Source of the DNA: Alistipes communis | GTDB lineage: Bacteria > Bacteroidota > Bacteroidia > Bacteroidales > Rikenellaceae | Direction: 5' to 3' | DNA: 64,000 nucleotides | Assembly (NCBI RefSeq): GCF_006542665.1 | Contig: NZ_AP019735.1 | Span: 2,914,001-2,978,000, forward strand | Part shown: piece by piece, positions 62,129-64,000 of the stretch | Position numbering within the stretch: the stretch's first letter is position 1 | Layout of the letters: each line of letters starts with the position of its first letter | Notes under the pieces: model-generated | What the model was told of the DNA's origin: nothing | The model's input: only the letters and a program-made list of their open reading frames with translations | The model's database searches: none | Translations under genes and position numbers: made by a program

Positions 62129-62896
62129 CTAATCGGCAGGGTGAACCGACGTAAGCCAACGCTTGAATTCGGGAACCCGGGCCTTGGAGATGACGATCCG
62201 TTCGGGTGTTTCGACGCTCAGACGCAACGCCAGCCGGCTGCCGAACCAGACCGCGATCTCGGCGACGGCCTGCCGCGCGACGATGAACTGGCGGTTGGCA
62301 CGGAAGAAATCGCTCGCCGGCAACAACGTCTGCAACGTTTCGAGCGGCTTGTCGAGCGGATACTTCTCACCGTCGAGCGTACAGGCCGTCACCCGCTCGT
62401 CGCTCGTGTAACAATAGGCGATCCGCTCGCGTTGCAGAGGAATGAACTTGTCGCGCACGCGCACCAGGAAAACCTGCTGTCGCTCGTTGGCACGCTCCGC
62501 CAGCCGTTCGACCCGCTCGCTGTAACGGCTGCGTTCCAATCCCGAAAGCCGCCGCAACTTCTCCAGCGCACGGCGCACCTCTTCCTCCTTGATCGGTTTG
62601 AGCAGGTAGTCGATGCTGTCGACCTTGAAGGCTTCGAGCGCATAGCGGTCGTAGGCGGTCGTGAAAATGACGGGAGCCGTGAGCGAAACCCGTTCGAAAA
62701 TCCGAAACGCCTCGCCGTCGGCCAGATGAATATCCATAAGCACAAGATCGGGCTGCGGATGCGTCCCGAACCACTCGACGCTCTCCTCGACCCCTTCGAG
62801 CACCGCCGTGATCTCCACGGCCGGCGCCACACGGTGCAGGATCGACTGCAAGTTGACCGCAGCGGCGGTTTCGTCCTCGATGATTACGGCTTTCAT
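62129..62896 (-). CDS. LytTR-family response regulator
   Basis: 255 aa from ATG 62896 (MKAVIIEDETAAAVNLQSIL). The receiver domain has the acidic pair at Glu7-Asp8, phosphoacceptor Asp55 (LVLMDIHLAD), Thr in FTTAYDRYALEAF and Lys in YLLKPIKEEE. A LytTR DNA-binding domain follows from about residue 145 (FLVRVRDKFIPLQRERIAYCYT, FFRANRQFIVARQAV). It overlaps the kinase gene by four bases (ATGA). Targets unknown. Confidence 0.95.
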   Translation of the reverse strand: MKAVIIEDETAAAVNLQSILHRVAPAVEITAVLEGVEESVEWFGTHPQPDLVLMDIHLADGEAFRIFERVSLTAPVIFTTAYDRYALEAFKVDSIDYLLKPIKEEEVRRALEKLRRLSGLERSRYSERVERLAERANERQQVFLVRVRDKFIPLQRERIAYCYTSDERVTACTLDGEKYPLDKPLETLQTLLPASDFFRANRQFIVARQAVAEIAVWFGSRLALRLSVETPERIVISKARVPEFKRWLTSVHPAD

Positions 62897-64000
62897 TTCG
62901 TGCGGGGTTTCAGAAGCGACATGCAGACCGAGAAGATCTCCTCGCTGCGGTCGATGCGGATGCCGTGGCCCGTGATGAGCTGCCAACGGCTGTCGAGGTT
63001 GTGCAGGCCGATTCCCGTACAAGGTTCGGCGTCGAGCTTCGGCAAGAGGGGATTCGACACGACCAGCTGGCCGTTTTCGACGCGGATCGAAACACGCAGC
63101 GGGCGGCGTTTGGTTATGGCGTTGTGCTTGACGGCATTCGACAGCAGCTCCTGCAACGTCAGCACGGGCAGTCGGTAATCCAAGTATTTCGGGGCGACAT
63201 CGACATCGAAAAAGAGCTTGTCGGCATAGCGTATCTTGAACAGGTATCCGTAGGCTTCGGCGAAACGCAACTCCTCCGCGAGCGTCGTCAGCATGTTCTG
63301 GCCGTTGCGGATGATATAGCGAAACGAGAAGGAGAGCTGGTCGATGTAGGTGAGTGCCTTCTGTTCGTCGCCCTCGCGCACGAGCATCGCCAGCGAATTG
63401 AGCGAATTGAAGAAGAAGTGGGGGTTGATCTGGCTCACCAGCATGTTGTAGCGCGTCGTGAGGTTCTCGCTTTTGAGTTGTTCGTTCTCGACCTCCATCG
63501 CCTGACGCTGACGAAGCAACCGGCTGATCTGCCCGTACAGGAGTACGACGACCAGCGTGAACGAACACTTCATGATCAGGTTATAGTCGAGCCAGCTGCC
63601 GCTGAGCGCCAATATCGTCAGCTCGTGCGTCCGCCAACGCACGACAGGGGCGATGAAATAGAGCCCGACGGCAAGCCCCGCACACAGCAGACCGCGTTTG
63701 AAAAATCCCGACATCGGCCGCACGCGGTCGCCCAGCCGCAGGAGCGAAAGCAGCAGGAAAGCCAGCACGAAGAAATAGAAGAGCTGCAACGCGAAGATCA
63801 CCCCCTCCTGCGGACGTTCGAAGATCACTCCGTAATCGAACGGCTCGCCGTTGCGTTCCAGCACTTGTCCCAGCACGAGCCGTCCGCCCGAACGGTGCGA
63901 TTCGAGCGCGTCGGCCAACAGATGGTCGCCCGACCGCAACCGCAGGAAGCGCGCCGAATTGCGGGGGATATAGACGCTGTCGCGCGCCGGTGCGACCTCC
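62893..64000 (-). CDS. LytS/YehU-like sensor histidine kinase (partial, N-terminus off the right edge)
   Basis: At least 369 codons, open at the window edge; a TTG at 63939 is not the true start because the frame continues upstream with coherent sequence (SVYIPRNSARFLRLRSGDH), probably an extracytoplasmic 7TMR-DISMED2-like sensory domain. About four membrane helices follow (FALQLFYFFVLAFLLLSLL), then the His_kinase domain with phosphoacceptor in SQINPHFFFNSLNSL and an ATPase part with QELLSNAVKHNA and GIGLHNLDSR. It is the partner of the LytTR regulator. Confidence 0.93.
   Translation of the reverse strand, partial: EVAPARDSVYIPRNSARFLRLRSGDHLLADALESHRSGGRLVLGQVLERNGEPFDYGVIFERPQEGVIFALQLFYFFVLAFLLLSLLRLGDRVRPMSGFFKRGLLCAGLAVGLYFIAPVVRWRTHELTILALSGSWLDYNLIMKCSFTLVVVLLYGQISRLLRQRQAMEVENEQLKSENLTTRYNMLVSQINPHFFFNSLNSLAMLVREGDEQKALTYIDQLSFSFRYIIRNGQNMLTTLAEELRFAEAYGYLFKIRYADKLFFDVDVAPKYLDYRLPVLTLQELLSNAVKHNAITKRRPLRVSIRVENGQLVVSNPLLPKLDAEPCTGIGLHNLDSRWQLITGHGIRIDRSEEIFSVCMSLLKPRTK

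Overview
This window is a chromosomal segment of a GC-rich member of the Bacteroidales, most likely Rikenellaceae and probably Alistipes or a close relative. The evidence is the family content (DUF4491, a PUR/DUF3276 nucleic-acid-binding protein, an Hc1-type histone, a PorV-like barrel, a DcaP-like porin, a large OMP_b-brl protein), promoters that end in the Bacteroidetes -7 element TAnnTTTG, the near absence of Shine-Dalgarno sequences, and about 60% G+C in the coding regions. The genus is an inference; no rRNA or tRNA gene is visible in the window. There is no IS element, prophage or CRISPR array. Several reading frames that look long on the opposite strand are GC-driven shadows of real genes.

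Layout. 1-7700 (minus): a FeoA-FeoB fusion cut by the left edge, then a three-gene RND efflux operon (fusion protein, pump, outer-membrane factor). 7.8-8.1 kb: a small histone-like gene with its own promoter and terminator. 8.2-11.6 kb (minus): ytfJ-like, barrel protein and EptA-type phosphoethanolamine transferase. 12.2-20.3 kb: tyrosine phosphatase, PorV-like, fabG, then glyA, DUF2461 and an esterase, then M20 peptidase and glmM. 20.4-27.1 kb (plus): nucleoside phosphorylase followed by a tight run dnaN, HU-like mini-protein, DnaQ-like exonuclease, LysM protein, rex, ribF-like, thioesterase. 27.1-27.9 kb: an AT-rich lipoprotein gene that stands out from its surroundings. 28-30.1 kb: htpG. 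30.3-38 kb: an acetyltransferase gene with a C9A9 tract in its promoter, then a minus-strand run dnaE, trxA, mutarotase, acetyltransferase, and a heavy-metal permease fused to an HMA domain. 38.4-41.1 kb: DUF2007, aroE, DUF368, PUR. 41.2-46.5 kb (minus): ettA, lipoprotein, hisS, CtpA-type protease. 47.1-51 kb: rubrerythrin, CapA-like, DUF4491, porin. 51.2-58.4 kb (plus): membrane metallophosphoesterase, a RibD-like protein with inverted domain order, and a TolC/HlyD/two-permease exporter without an ATPase gene. 58.4-64 kb (minus): a large outer-membrane barrel protein, a small arginine-rich ORF in its own transcription unit, and a LytTR/LytS two-component pair cut by the right edge.

The most unusual structure is a family of tandem intergenic repeats at four places (11925-12178, 37963-38260, 46658-46963, 49186-49450). 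Units are 72-87 bp. Each carries a copy of, or a one- or two-base-damaged version of, the -7 promoter box, plus two hairpins whose stems vary in a compensatory way between loci. In every array the copy next to the gene has an intact TATCTTTG box. At two loci that box lies five to seven bases before the ATG, so the mRNA would be essentially leaderless. The arrays precede a tyrosine phosphatase, dnaE, ettA and DUF4491-capA, so a shared promoter-borne element, rather than a shared pathway, links them.
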